Source: Tropicimonas marinistellae
GTDB taxonomy: Bacteria > Pseudomonadota > Alphaproteobacteria > Rhodobacterales > Rhodobacteraceae
NCBI RefSeq assembly: GCF_001509585.1
Contig: NZ_LNCI01000011.1
Location: 1 to 64,000 of the forward strand
Direction of reading: 5' to 3'
DNA: 64,000 nt
Position numbers and translations under genes: made by a program. This document shows, piece after piece, positions 37,857 to 46,454 of this stretch (position 1 is its first letter; every line of letters begins with the position of its first letter). Below the pieces are notes generated by a model that worked only from the letters and a program-made list of their open reading frames with translations, had not been told where the DNA came from and made no database searches.

Positions 37857-39053
37857 ATGCTGAATCGGACGTTCAACACATTCACCCTGGCTTTGCTCTT
37901 GGCATCTCCGGTCGCTGCGGAACAGCTACCGGAGGTCGTCGCAGAGTGGAATAGCCTGCCATATGCCGTCAAGGACGACACCACGAAAGCCACGTGGGAG
38001 CAGAGTGAGCTTTTCGGAAAGGCTCTGATTCAGGGTGCAAAGCTCGACAGCCAGGGCAACATCTATGTCTCCACCGCCCGCTGGGGTGGTCCGGAGATCC
38101 CCTCGACGCTGTCCAAACTGGTCCGCAACGGAGAGGTCTGGGAACTCGAAGCCTATCCCAGCGAAGAGATGAACGATGTCGCCAACGCGGCCGGCTTGAA
38201 GGCGGTCCTCGGTTTCGAGATAGACCGCAACGACGTGATGTGGATCCTCGACCAAGGCCATGTCGCAGGCTCGGAACTCCAGCCGGGCGATGCCAAGCTT
38301 GTTCTTTGGGACATTGCGACGAACGAGGAGATCCAGCGCTACGAGTTCACGCCCGAGGAAGCCTCGCCGACCTGTTCCTTCCTGAACGACCTCGCGGTCG
38401 ACAACGATACGGGTTTTGCCTACATCGCCGACAGCGGTATCTTCTGCAATCCTCTCGAAGGCGGGCTGATCGTCTACGACAGCGAAGCCAACTCGGTACG
38501 GCGCATCCTCGACAGCCACAGGTTCACCAACAACGAGCCGAACTTCTTCTTCAACATCGACGACCGCCAGGTGCTCCAGGGCGGTGGCATGCAGACCGGC
38601 GCCGATGGTATCGCCCTGGGCGGCGACAAGGAGACGGTCTACTGGACGAACCTGACAGGCAACCATCTCTACAGCCTGCCGACCGAGATCCTGCGGAACT
38701 TCGAAACGAGCGAAACCGTTATCGAGAACGCGGTCACCATCGAGACTGCTTTGCCCTCCAACACCGACGGCATGACAGCCGACAACCAGGGCAACATCTA
38801 CATGACCGCCCTGTCACTCGACGGCGTCATGAAGTTCGACGAGTCCACCGGCGCGGTGACCCGCTTTGCCCATCACCCCGAGATGAACTGGCCCGATACG
38901 CTCGCATGGGGGCCGGATGACGCGCTCTATGTCGTGTCGAACCACCTGCATGTCTGGGTCGATGGCGAGATGGACTTCGAAAACCCGGCCATCCCGAACT
39001 TCCGTATCTGGAAGATCCCGGGCGTCGGCAAGAGCTACACAACCGAGGAATGA
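37857..39053 (+). CDS. Major royal jelly protein / yellow-family secreted beta-propeller
   Basis: A 398-residue protein with signal peptide (about 1-21, cleavage near PVAAEQ). Start at 37857 behind AAAGGGAGG. The mature part matches the MRJP/yellow family: FLNDLAVDNDTGFAYIADSG, GGLIVYDSEANSVRRILD, QTGADGIALGGDKETVYWTNL and LTGNHLYSLPTEIL. Bacterial members are six-bladed propellers related to SMP-30/gluconolactonase; some are suspected lactonases. Its place between an aldolase and a sugar-acid kinase suggests periplasmic hydrolysis of an aldonolactone, but no activity has been shown for this branch. Confidence 0.85.
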   Translation: MLNRTFNTFTLALLLASPVAAEQLPEVVAEWNSLPYAVKDDTTKATWEQSELFGKALIQGAKLDSQGNIYVSTARWGGPEIPSTLSKLVRNGEVWELEAYPSEEMNDVANAAGLKAVLGFEIDRNDVMWILDQGHVAGSELQPGDAKLVLWDIATNEEIQRYEFTPEEASPTCSFLNDLAVDNDTGFAYIADSGIFCNPLEGGLIVYDSEANSVRRILDSHRFTNNEPNFFFNIDDRQVLQGGGMQTGADGIALGGDKETVYWTNLTGNHLYSLPTEILRNFETSETVIENAVTIETALPSNTDGMTADNQGNIYMTALSLDGVMKFDESTGAVTRFAHHPEMNWPDTLAWGPDDALYVVSNHLHVWVDGEMDFENPAIPNFRIWKIPGVGKSYTTEE

Positions 39054-39110
39054 TCCTCCCAAACTGGTCGCGTCCCCACGGGGCGCAACCCTTTTCATGA
39101 AAGACCGGAC

Positions 39111-40031
39111 ATGACAGCTGATATCCTGTGCCTTGGCGAGCCGATGCTGGAGTTCAACCAGCAACCCGATGGCAACTACCTCCCCGGCCATGGCGGCGAC
39201 ACGTCGAACACCGCATGCGCCGCTGCGAGGCAGGGGGCTTCTGTCGCCTATTTCACGCTGCTCGGGCAGGATACGTTCGGCAACAGTTTCATGGACTTGT
39301 GGAACGCAGAAGGCATCGACACATCCGCTGTCCGGCAGATCGACAGTGCGCCGACGGCCGTCTATTTCGTGACCCACGGGCCAGATGGCCACGAGTTCAG
39401 CTATTTCCGCGCCGGTTCGGCGGCCAGCATGATGCGTCCCGAGGACCTGCCAGTCGACACCCTCAAAGGCGCGAAATTCCTGCACGTCTCCGGCATCAGC
39501 CAAGCCATCTCTGCCTCCGCCGCCGATGCGGTGTTCGAGGCCATCGACATCGTGAAGGGAGCCGGCGGCGCGGTTTCCTATGACACCAACCTTCGCCTGA
39601 AACTCTGGCCCCTGTCCCGCGCGCGTGCTGTCATCCACGAGGCCATGAAAAGCTGCGATATTGCGTTACCTGGCATGGATGATGCCACACACCTGACGGG
39701 TCAGGATGACCCAGACAAGATCGTCGATTTCTACCTTGCGCTCGGCGCTGGTACGGTCGCCCTGACTCTGGGCGCGAAGGGCACGCTTGTTGCGACACCG
39801 GAGGCTCGAAAACTGATCGGGGGTCGCAAGGTCTCGCCCGTCGACGCAACTGCTGCGGGCGACACGTTCGACGGGGCATTCCTAGCGCGGCTCGCGGCAG
39901 GCGACGACCCGTTCGAGGCGGCACGGTACGCCAATGCCGCTGCCGCGCTGTCGACACAGGGCTACGGTGCAGTTGCGCCAATGCCTCAAAAAGGTGATGT
40001 GCTCGCTTTCCTCAAGGGCGCCGACGCCTGA
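39111..40031 (+). CDS. PfkB-family sugar kinase, 2-keto-3-deoxygluconate kinase type
   Basis: A 306-residue ribokinase-fold enzyme. N-terminal sugar-binding GHGGDTSNTACAAARQG is characteristic of KDG kinases. YDTNLRLKLWP is the typical KdgK middle block, and DATAAGDTFDGAFLARL carries the catalytic Asp and anion hole. Predicted: 2-keto-3-deoxy-gluconate (or related) + ATP -> the 6-phosphate, which an aldolase splits into pyruvate and glyceraldehyde-3-phosphate. The only KDPG/KDPGal-type aldolase here is in the facing unit (42225-42842), linking the two units. Confidence 0.87.
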   Translation: MTADILCLGEPMLEFNQQPDGNYLPGHGGDTSNTACAAARQGASVAYFTLLGQDTFGNSFMDLWNAEGIDTSAVRQIDSAPTAVYFVTHGPDGHEFSYFRAGSAASMMRPEDLPVDTLKGAKFLHVSGISQAISASAADAVFEAIDIVKGAGGAVSYDTNLRLKLWPLSRARAVIHEAMKSCDIALPGMDDATHLTGQDDPDKIVDFYLALGAGTVALTLGAKGTLVATPEARKLIGGRKVSPVDATAAGDTFDGAFLARLAAGDDPFEAARYANAAAALSTQGYGAVAPMPQKGDVLAFLKGADA

Positions 40032-40180
40032 GGCACCCGGCCAAACCGCGCGCCCGGGTCCGGGCACGTTCCACCATTGTGCCGTTAATGAAAGACCCCC
40101 GATAGCGGCCACGTTCGTGCCCGGCATTCTACGAGTGGTGGGCACGCACAACACACCGGACGTAAGGAAGGTTGAACCCG

Positions 40181-40750
40181 ATGCTCCTCGAACTCAGAAC
40201 CTACGACTTCGCGCCCGGCGTGGCCCATCAATATCTGGAGCTTCTTGCGCACGATGGCATTCACCTTATCACGCGGCACCTCCCGCTTGCCGGATACTGG
40301 ATAACCGAGGTTGGGCAACTCAACAGACTCCACCACTTGTGGGCCTATGCGGACATTGCCGATCGGCTTAGGCGACGTGACAAGCTCATGTCGGACCGCG
40401 ATTGGACCGAAGGCTTCGTACCCCGGGCCATGCCGATGATTGGCAATCAACAATCCCGGTTTTTCGAGGTTGTATCGGCTTCCGACGCCACCACGTCGAC
40501 GCTTGAACAGGCCGGGAAGCACGGTGCGATCTTCAATAGTGACGACACGCTTATGACCGGCGAGTTTCAGGTGCTGTCAATGGGTTATCTCCCCGACGTC
40601 GAATACGCGCGCACCTTGGCAGGCCGATGCCTCCTTGGTCCCCACGCGGGCGAGCAGATTTCGTTCCATACGTTGCGCGGCCTACCACAAGCTCCCGTTG
40701 AACGCGGCGCAACGGAACTCCTGCGCCGGCTGAGTTTCTCCCCACTGTGA
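40181..40750 (+). CDS. NIPSNAP family protein
   Basis: A 189-residue protein opening with MLLELRTYDFAPGVAHQYLE, the NIPSNAP signature, then WITEVGQLNRLHHLWAYADIADR. The fold is a ferredoxin-like dimeric alpha-beta barrel; the second half (about 100-189) is a weaker repeat. Start at the ATG at 40181, nine bases after TAAGGAAGG; the TTG at 40172 is too close to it. Small proteins of this type accompany sugar-acid and aromatic catabolic operons, but their reaction is unknown. Last gene of unit A. Confidence 0.75.
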   Translation: MLLELRTYDFAPGVAHQYLELLAHDGIHLITRHLPLAGYWITEVGQLNRLHHLWAYADIADRLRRRDKLMSDRDWTEGFVPRAMPMIGNQQSRFFEVVSASDATTSTLEQAGKHGAIFNSDDTLMTGEFQVLSMGYLPDVEYARTLAGRCLLGPHAGEQISFHTLRGLPQAPVERGATELLRRLSFSPL

Positions 40751-40830
40751 CCTGTCAAAGCCCAGTGACGTTGGAGACGGAAACGTTTGGTGCGCAGCGC
40801 GCAGGCGGTCCCATCGCCGCGGCAAACCCA

Positions 40831-40862
40831 AAATACTGCCGTTGTGATCTGACGCAGTATTT
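40831..40862. terminator. Bidirectional terminator-like hairpin between units A and B
   Basis: AAATACTGC (40831-40839) and GCAGTATTT (40854-40862) are perfect 9-base inverted copies with a 14-base loop, located between the converging ends of the NIPSNAP and MFS genes. The T-rich right arm on either strand gives a short U-tail. It is the only obvious structure in this 179-base gap and probably ends both operons. Confidence 0.5.
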
Positions 40863-40929
40863 CTCGACCGCCGTCGGGTTCAGCCACCGGCTTTGAACCG
40901 CGGCGTCGCTGTTACACGAAATGCTCTCG

Positions 40930-42072
40930 TCAGTCGTTCCACTGTCGCGAGAACGCCCGATCAATGATGAACACGAGACACAGGCACATCGCTGCGGACA
41001 GGGTTGCGCCGGGCAGACCGAACGCACTGTAGATCGGTTTGAACGCGGCCGTCCCCACGAACATCGAGGCGTAGGTCACGCCGCTGTAGAGACCCAGGAT
41101 GGCCGCCCGGTTGCGCGGTGAAATCGACGTTAGCCGGCCGACCAGGATCGTCATGCCAAGATGCACGAAAACACCCCAGAAAAACGCTGAGGCCAGCAGT
41201 GTCGGATAGCTCTGGCCGGCAACGGCGAGGCCGACGTAGGTCGCGGTCAGCGCAGCGAAGATGACAGGACCTGCCCTCCTGCGTCCAAACCTGTCAATTA
41301 CAGGATCAAGGATCGTGGCAGCTCCGTATCCAAGGCCGTAACTCAACGAAACGAGCCCGGCCAGCGTCGTCGATTTGCCAAGGGCGTCGTGCACGTGAGG
41401 TCCGACGAAAGCGTAGAGGCCATAAAACGCGACCATGAAGGCTGAGACCGACACGAGTACAGGGGCGATACCTGCGACCTTCAGCGCGTCGAGCGGAGAA
41501 GGAACGTCAACCCGGTCGGCCTTTGTTCCATCGGGCGGAAGCACGCGGAACAAGGCAAGGCAAATGAGCAGCCCCAAGCATGACAACGCGAGGAAGACAA
41601 CGCGCCAGTGCACAAGATCGGCGAGGAAAGCGGCGATACTCACGCCGACCACGAGGCTGACCGTCCACCCAGTCAGCACCTTCCCAACCGTCTCGTTCTG
41701 TCGACCTGGCGGGGAAAAATCTGCCGCAAACCCGTAGATTGACGGCAAACACACACCGGCCGCGATCCCGGCCATGGCCTGATACAGGTTGATGTGATGG
41801 AGCTGAGTGGCCCCGGCAGTTGCCACAAGCGCAAGCGACAACGCGAACATCGCCAGCAACAGCGCGCGGCGCGCGCCGATACGGCCGATATGCGGCGCAA
41901 GCAGAACGGCGCTGACAGCGGTCGCTGCGCCGTACCACGCCGAGGCCACCAGAACATCGGCGGGCACCTTGCCATCAAAGGACAGGGCAACGGATCCGGC
42001 AAGCGGGCTCAGGGCAAGCGAGTTGGAGCCAACGACGCCAATCGCGAGAGACAACAGCAGGATGCGGTTCAT
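40930..42072 (-). CDS. MFS transporter
   Basis: A 380-residue protein with about 12 membrane segments. The loop between segments 2 and 3 reads PHIGRIGARRALLLAM (a variant of the GxxxDRxGRR motif), and DPVIDRFGRRRAGP is the equivalent in the second half. Start at 42072 (MNRILLLS) behind AGAGG. Last gene of unit B, about 150 bases after the aldolase gene. It could export a by-product or import a further sugar acid; the DHA1-like pattern is slightly more like drug/metabolite efflux. Substrate not predictable. Confidence 0.82.
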   Translation of the reverse strand: MNRILLLSLAIGVVGSNSLALSPLAGSVALSFDGKVPADVLVASAWYGAATAVSAVLLAPHIGRIGARRALLLAMFALSLALVATAGATQLHHINLYQAMAGIAAGVCLPSIYGFAADFSPPGRQNETVGKVLTGWTVSLVVGVSIAAFLADLVHWRVVFLALSCLGLLICLALFRVLPPDGTKADRVDVPSPLDALKVAGIAPVLVSVSAFMVAFYGLYAFVGPHVHDALGKSTTLAGLVSLSYGLGYGAATILDPVIDRFGRRRAGPVIFAALTATYVGLAVAGQSYPTLLASAFFWGVFVHLGMTILVGRLTSISPRNRAAILGLYSGVTYASMFVGTAAFKPIYSAFGLPGATLSAAMCLCLVFIIDRAFSRQWND

Positions 42073-42224
42073 TACTTGCCTCTGACCGGAAGCCCCGGTC
42101 AGGTCGGCCACAAGGCCTGGCGTGATCGGCTGGCCGCCAAGTGGCGAACAATTCCCCGCTTGGTACCTGCCAGCATGCAGGTGGGCAAGACCGCTGTAAC
42201 GCGGCGTTCGGCCGCGTTACCCCC

Positions 42225-42842
42225 TTACGCTTTGCAACCGCGCAAACCGTCGAAAATACTTACAATTTCCGTTGCCTTGGTTGATACGACATCCGCCGCA
42301 TCGCCGGGCTTGTAGAGTGCATTTCCAATTCCGAACCCGGTAACGCCGGCGCCGATCCAATCGGCGAAATCCTCTTTCGATGCACCACCAACTGCGTAGA
42401 TCTTCGTCGCAGCCGGTAGAACCGCCCGCAACGCGCCGAGGCCGGAAACCCCCAGCACAGAAGCGGGGAAGATCTTCAGTCCATCCGCCCCATGCCGGAG
42501 GGCCGTGAAACACTCGCTGGGGGTCAGTACACCGGGAAAGGAAGCCAGTCCCGCAGCTTTCGTGGCGTCTATGACATCCGGGTTGCAATCCGGAGAGACA
42601 ATCATCTTCCCTCCTACCTCACGGACCTTCTCGACGTCCCCGACCGAAAGCACCGTGCCCGCACCGATCAGCGCTCGATCACCGAATGCAACGGCCAGTC
42701 GCTCAATGCTGTCGAAGGGTTTCGGCGAGTTCAGAGGCACCTCAATGCGAGAGATCCCAGCGGCGTGGATCGCAGAGGCGACGTCCACTACCTCGTCGGG
42801 CCGAACGCCGCGGAGGATTGCGATCAGATCTCTCGGCATCAT
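42225..42842 (-). CDS. dgoA: 2-dehydro-3-deoxy-6-phosphogalactonate aldolase (KDPG/KDPGal family)
   Basis: A 205-residue class I aldolase. The Schiff-base lysine is in ADGLKIFPASVLG, the catalytic Glu and phosphate-binding part in RIEVPLNSPKPFDSI (EVPLNSP is typical of KDPGal rather than KDPG enzymes), with VSPDCNPDV and GIGNALYKPGD later. Product: pyruvate + D-glyceraldehyde-3-phosphate. Two consecutive ATGs (42842, 42839) are possible starts. With DgoK upstream it completes the lower De Ley-Doudoroff pathway; it may also accept the product of the PfkB kinase in unit A. Confidence 0.9.
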   Translation of the reverse strand: MMPRDLIAILRGVRPDEVVDVASAIHAAGISRIEVPLNSPKPFDSIERLAVAFGDRALIGAGTVLSVGDVEKVREVGGKMIVSPDCNPDVIDATKAAGLASFPGVLTPSECFTALRHGADGLKIFPASVLGVSGLGALRAVLPAATKIYAVGGASKEDFADWIGAGVTGFGIGNALYKPGDAADVVSTKATEIVSIFDGLRGCKA

Positions 42843-42935
42843 GATACCCTGCCTTGGCAGTTCGCCGGTACCGGCGAGTATTGCCGCCCGGCGCGAATGC
42901 AAAGCGCCAGACGACAACCAGCCAGCTCCAACCGA

Positions 42936-43931
42936 CTACGCGTGGCGGAACTGGCTCACGTTTTCCGGCGTGATCTTCATCACCCCCGTGACCACCTGCT
43001 CGGGGAGCGGGTTCACCGCAGCGGACTTCCAGTCGGGCAGAACCCTCATCCCGTCGGTGTTCAGCCAGTGCAGGAGGTGAACCGCAAGGAAGGCCTCCGC
43101 GAAGGACTTCTGAGCGATTGCTCCGACCAAGGTCCCATCCTCGATGTACGGCAGCATGTCGTCGTTGCGGTCCATTCCGACGATCTTGATTTCACCCGCG
43201 CGCCCGGCTTCGGTAACGGCTATCGCAGCTCCCTTGCCGCTGTCGCCATCGGTTCCGCCGATACCGACGATATCGGGGTTTGCAAGAATCGCCTGGGCAT
43301 AGGCAGTCGGCGCATAGGAGGGATCCGCCTTGTCGTTGATGACGTCCACGACCTCGATTTCCGGCGCGTTTTCGGCGAAGTAAGCCTTGTATCCTTCGAC
43401 GCGCTCCAGAACGGCGGGTGCCGGAAATGTCCCTAACAACACCTTGCCTTTGCCGCCGACGGCCTCTGCGAGCATTTTACCGCCTTCCTTGCCGGCCTCG
43501 AAATTCGAGATGCCGAGATGCAACATTCGGCCGGAACTGGGTGCGTCGCCGATAATCATCGCCACGGGGATACCCGCCTCTGTGGCCCGCGCGATTCCGG
43601 GTTCCAAGGCTCCGACATCTCCGGGAAAGATCAGGATTCCGGCCGGGCGACGGACGATCAACTCGTCAAGCTGACGCGCCTGCCCGGCGGTGTCGAAATC
43701 GAGCGGGCCGGTGAATGTCGTCTTCACCCCGAGCGACTGTGCCGCGGCATCGAGCCCGTCGCGGTGATCGCGCCAGAATGGCACCTGCGTTACTACCGAC
43801 AAAAAGACGTACTCCATGCCGGCACCCTGTGCGAGCGCCTCGCGAGAGAAACTCGGAAGCATCGATCCGGCAAGGCCGGTGGCCCCGGCCATGAGGGCCT
43901 GCCGCCGGTTCAGTTGAAGTCTGGGTGTCAT
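42936..43931 (-). CDS. Sugar ABC transporter substrate-binding protein (system 1)
   Basis: A 331-residue periplasmic-binding protein of the ribose/galactose (Peripla_BP_4) type. The N-terminus has a Tat-like signal (LNRRQALMAG, then a hydrophobic stretch ending near EALAQG), unusual among these mostly Sec-exported proteins. Mature marks: QVPFWRDHRDGLDAAAQSLG, DELIVRRPAGILIFPGD and ADPSYAPTAYAQAILANPD, all in sugar-binding lobes. Encoded next to its permease and ATPase. Ligand unknown, probably a sugar or sugar acid. Confidence 0.9.
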   Translation of the reverse strand: MTPRLQLNRRQALMAGATGLAGSMLPSFSREALAQGAGMEYVFLSVVTQVPFWRDHRDGLDAAAQSLGVKTTFTGPLDFDTAGQARQLDELIVRRPAGILIFPGDVGALEPGIARATEAGIPVAMIIGDAPSSGRMLHLGISNFEAGKEGGKMLAEAVGGKGKVLLGTFPAPAVLERVEGYKAYFAENAPEIEVVDVINDKADPSYAPTAYAQAILANPDIVGIGGTDGDSGKGAAIAVTEAGRAGEIKIVGMDRNDDMLPYIEDGTLVGAIAQKSFAEAFLAVHLLHWLNTDGMRVLPDWKSAAVNPLPEQVVTGVMKITPENVSQFRHA

Positions 43932-43958
43932 GATTTCCTCCTCTGTAAACTTGATGAA

Positions 43959-44936
43959 TCAGCGGGCGCGCCGGCGCATCAGCATGTCGAGCGCCACGGC
44001 AACCACCAGCACCAGGCCGATGATGATCATTTGCCAGTAGACGGAGACGGCAAGCATGGTCATGGCATTGTTGATCAGTGCCACGAAGACGACGCCGAGG
44101 AACGCTCCGAGGATCGTGCCTTCTCCGCCCTTCAGGCTCGCCCCGCCGATCACGGCTGCCGCAAGCACCTGAAGTTCCAACCCATTCCCGGCCGTTGGCG
44201 TGCCACTCATCAGGCGCGAAGCCAGAAGAACACCAGCCAGCGAAGCGAGGATCCCGGTGATCACGTAGGCGACCACGCGCACCCGGTTGACCGCGATACC
44301 AGACAGCGCCGCCGCGCGTTCGTTGGCACCGATGAAATAAACCTGCCGGAAAAAGGCCGTGTGACGCACGGCGAGATCGAAAGTGACCACCATTACAATT
44401 GTCACCCAGAACAGGACGGGCAGCCCGGCAAGCGACGCTCTACCAGCCGCGCCAAACCCGGCTGGCAGGCTGGACACGGAAAAGCCCTCTGTCATCACCA
44501 GCGCGATCCCCCGCGCGATGGACATTGTGCCAAGCGTGGCGACCAGCGGGTTGATCCCGAACCCGGTGACCAACCCGCCATTCACCAATCCCGCGGCAGT
44601 CCCGACCAGCAACGCCGCAAGTACCGCCGTGGGAGTTGACCAGCCCGCGAGCAACAAGAGGGCCACCACCGTGCTCGACAAGGCCATGACCGATCCGACC
44701 GACAGATCGAATCCGCCGGAGGCGAGCAGGATCGCCATCCCGATTACAATGATCGCGTTTGGGGTCATGCCAATCGAGATCGCCCTGAAGTTCGCGACCG
44801 ACAGGAAATGCGGCGAGGCGAGCGACATCGCGACGATGATTGCCATGATCAACGCAAGTAGCGTCAGTTCCCGCGTGCGTGCGATCCGTTCCAGCAGGCC
44901 AGCGTGGCCGCGTTCGGACGAAACGGAGATGGTCAT
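43959..44936 (-). CDS. Sugar ABC transporter permease (system 1)
   Basis: A 325-residue RbsC-type membrane protein with about 9-10 segments. Family marks: GFDLSVGSVMALSS, NPLVATLGTMSIARGIALV, YFIGANERAAALSGI, LEVQ-like LELQVLAAAVIGGASLKGGEGT. Its start overlaps the stop of the ATPase gene by four bases. It forms a homodimeric channel with the 506-residue ATPase. Confidence 0.92.
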   Translation of the reverse strand: MTISVSSERGHAGLLERIARTRELTLLALIMAIIVAMSLASPHFLSVANFRAISIGMTPNAIIVIGMAILLASGGFDLSVGSVMALSSTVVALLLLAGWSTPTAVLAALLVGTAAGLVNGGLVTGFGINPLVATLGTMSIARGIALVMTEGFSVSSLPAGFGAAGRASLAGLPVLFWVTIVMVVTFDLAVRHTAFFRQVYFIGANERAAALSGIAVNRVRVVAYVITGILASLAGVLLASRLMSGTPTAGNGLELQVLAAAVIGGASLKGGEGTILGAFLGVVFVALINNAMTMLAVSVYWQMIIIGLVLVVAVALDMLMRRRAR

Positions 44937-46453
44937 GAATCTGCTCCCTCGTGGACAAGGGCCGGCAACTGCTGCGCCCCGGAGGCGACCGAAAGCAGGT
45001 CATCCTCATTGAAGTTCTGCGGATCGGTCTCGCCGACGATCCGACCGTCGCGGACCACGAGGATCCGGTCGCAGATCCCCAGGAGCTCCGGGAAATCCGA
45101 CGAGGCGAGCAGGATCGCCATGCCATCTTTGGCACAACGCTCCAGTTCCTCGTGGATCTTGCGTTTGGCGCCGATATCGACCCCCTTTGTCGGCTCGTTC
45201 AACACCAGCAGGCGCGGTTGGGTTTCGAGCCATTTTGCCAGCAGGATCTTCTGTTGGTTTCCACCGGAGAGCGCGCCCGTTGTCTGTTCGGGACCGGAAG
45301 TCTTCACCTCCAACTGATCAATCGCGCGTTCGGTGGCCCGGGCGGCCACCTTCCGTTGAAACAGGCCGCGGCGGCTGAAGGCACCCAGATTGGCCGCCGC
45401 GAGGTTTCCCAGATTGGTTTCGTCGAGAAACAGGCCCTCTGTCTTTCGCTCTTCTGGAACGAACGCGGCCCCCGCCGCGATGCCCTCGCGCAGCGAGCGC
45501 GGCGCATAGGCGCGACCACAGAGCGACATCCGGCCGCTTGCCGCCGGCAGCAGCCCAGCCACGGCCCGAGCAATCAACTTCGACCGCGACCCAAGTAGGC
45601 CCGCCAGCCCGACAATCTCGCCCGCGCGGACGTCGAAACTCACATCGTCAAAAATGCCCGTTAGCGAAAGGTCGCGCGCTTGGAACACCGCCGCCCCGAT
45701 CTCTCTTGGCGCGCGTTCCTGCCGCGCCGTGGCCAAACGTCCGACCATCTGTGACACGACTTCCTTCTCCGTCGTTTCACTTGTCCGGTGGGTTGCCACC
45801 TTCTGGCCATCGCGCATCACGGTGATGCGGTCGGAGATACGGAATATCTCTGACAGGTGATGACTGACATAAATCACGCCGATGCCGCGTTCTTTCAGCT
45901 TTCGGACAATACCGAAGAGCGACTCCACCTCGTCCGGGGCGAGCGCCGAGGTTGGCTCGTCGAGAAGCAGGATCTTTGCCTCCAGCGAGAGCGCCTTTGC
46001 AATCTCTACCACCTGGCGTGCGCTGACCGGCAGGCTGTCCACCGTCTTGCGGACGTCGAGGTTCAGCTCGAATTCCGACAGGAGTGCCGCGGCGTCGGCC
46101 TGCAGTCGCTTCCAGTTCACGACGCCGAAGCGCTGCCGGGGATGACCGGCAAAGATGTTCTCAGCTACCGTCAACCCGCCGGCGAGGCTCAGCTCCTGAA
46201 AGACACAGCTAACCCCGGCGGCCTGCGCGTCGGAAGTCGACCGGAAGGATTGACGGTTTCCCTCGATCTCGACCTGCCCATTGTCGGGCGCGATCACCCC
46301 ATAGATCAGGCCGAGCGCGGTGGATTTGCCCGCTCCGTTCTCGCCGACCAGCGCATGCACCTCGCCGGGTAGCAGATCGAAATCCAGCGCATTGAGTGCC
46401 AGTGTCGGACCAAAGGACTTACTTACCGACTTCAGTTCGAGCAATGCGGACAT
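44933..46453 (-). CDS. Sugar ABC transporter ATPase, tandem NBD (system 1)
   Basis: A 506-residue RbsA/MglA-type protein with two nucleotide-binding domains. NBD1: Walker A GENGAGKSTALG, Walker B ILLLDEPTSAL. NBD2: degenerate P-loop GLLGSRSKLIA, which is normal for this family, with signature ALSGGNQQKILLAKWL. Signature of NBD1 is the diverged LPVSARQVVEIAKAL. It powers system 1 import. Start one base after the DgoK stop. Confidence 0.93.
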   Translation of the reverse strand: MSALLELKSVSKSFGPTLALNALDFDLLPGEVHALVGENGAGKSTALGLIYGVIAPDNGQVEIEGNRQSFRSTSDAQAAGVSCVFQELSLAGGLTVAENIFAGHPRQRFGVVNWKRLQADAAALLSEFELNLDVRKTVDSLPVSARQVVEIAKALSLEAKILLLDEPTSALAPDEVESLFGIVRKLKERGIGVIYVSHHLSEIFRISDRITVMRDGQKVATHRTSETTEKEVVSQMVGRLATARQERAPREIGAAVFQARDLSLTGIFDDVSFDVRAGEIVGLAGLLGSRSKLIARAVAGLLPAASGRMSLCGRAYAPRSLREGIAAGAAFVPEERKTEGLFLDETNLGNLAAANLGAFSRRGLFQRKVAARATERAIDQLEVKTSGPEQTTGALSGGNQQKILLAKWLETQPRLLVLNEPTKGVDIGAKRKIHEELERCAKDGMAILLASSDFPELLGICDRILVVRDGRIVGETDPQNFNEDDLLSVASGAQQLPALVHEGADS

Positions 46454-46454
46454 C

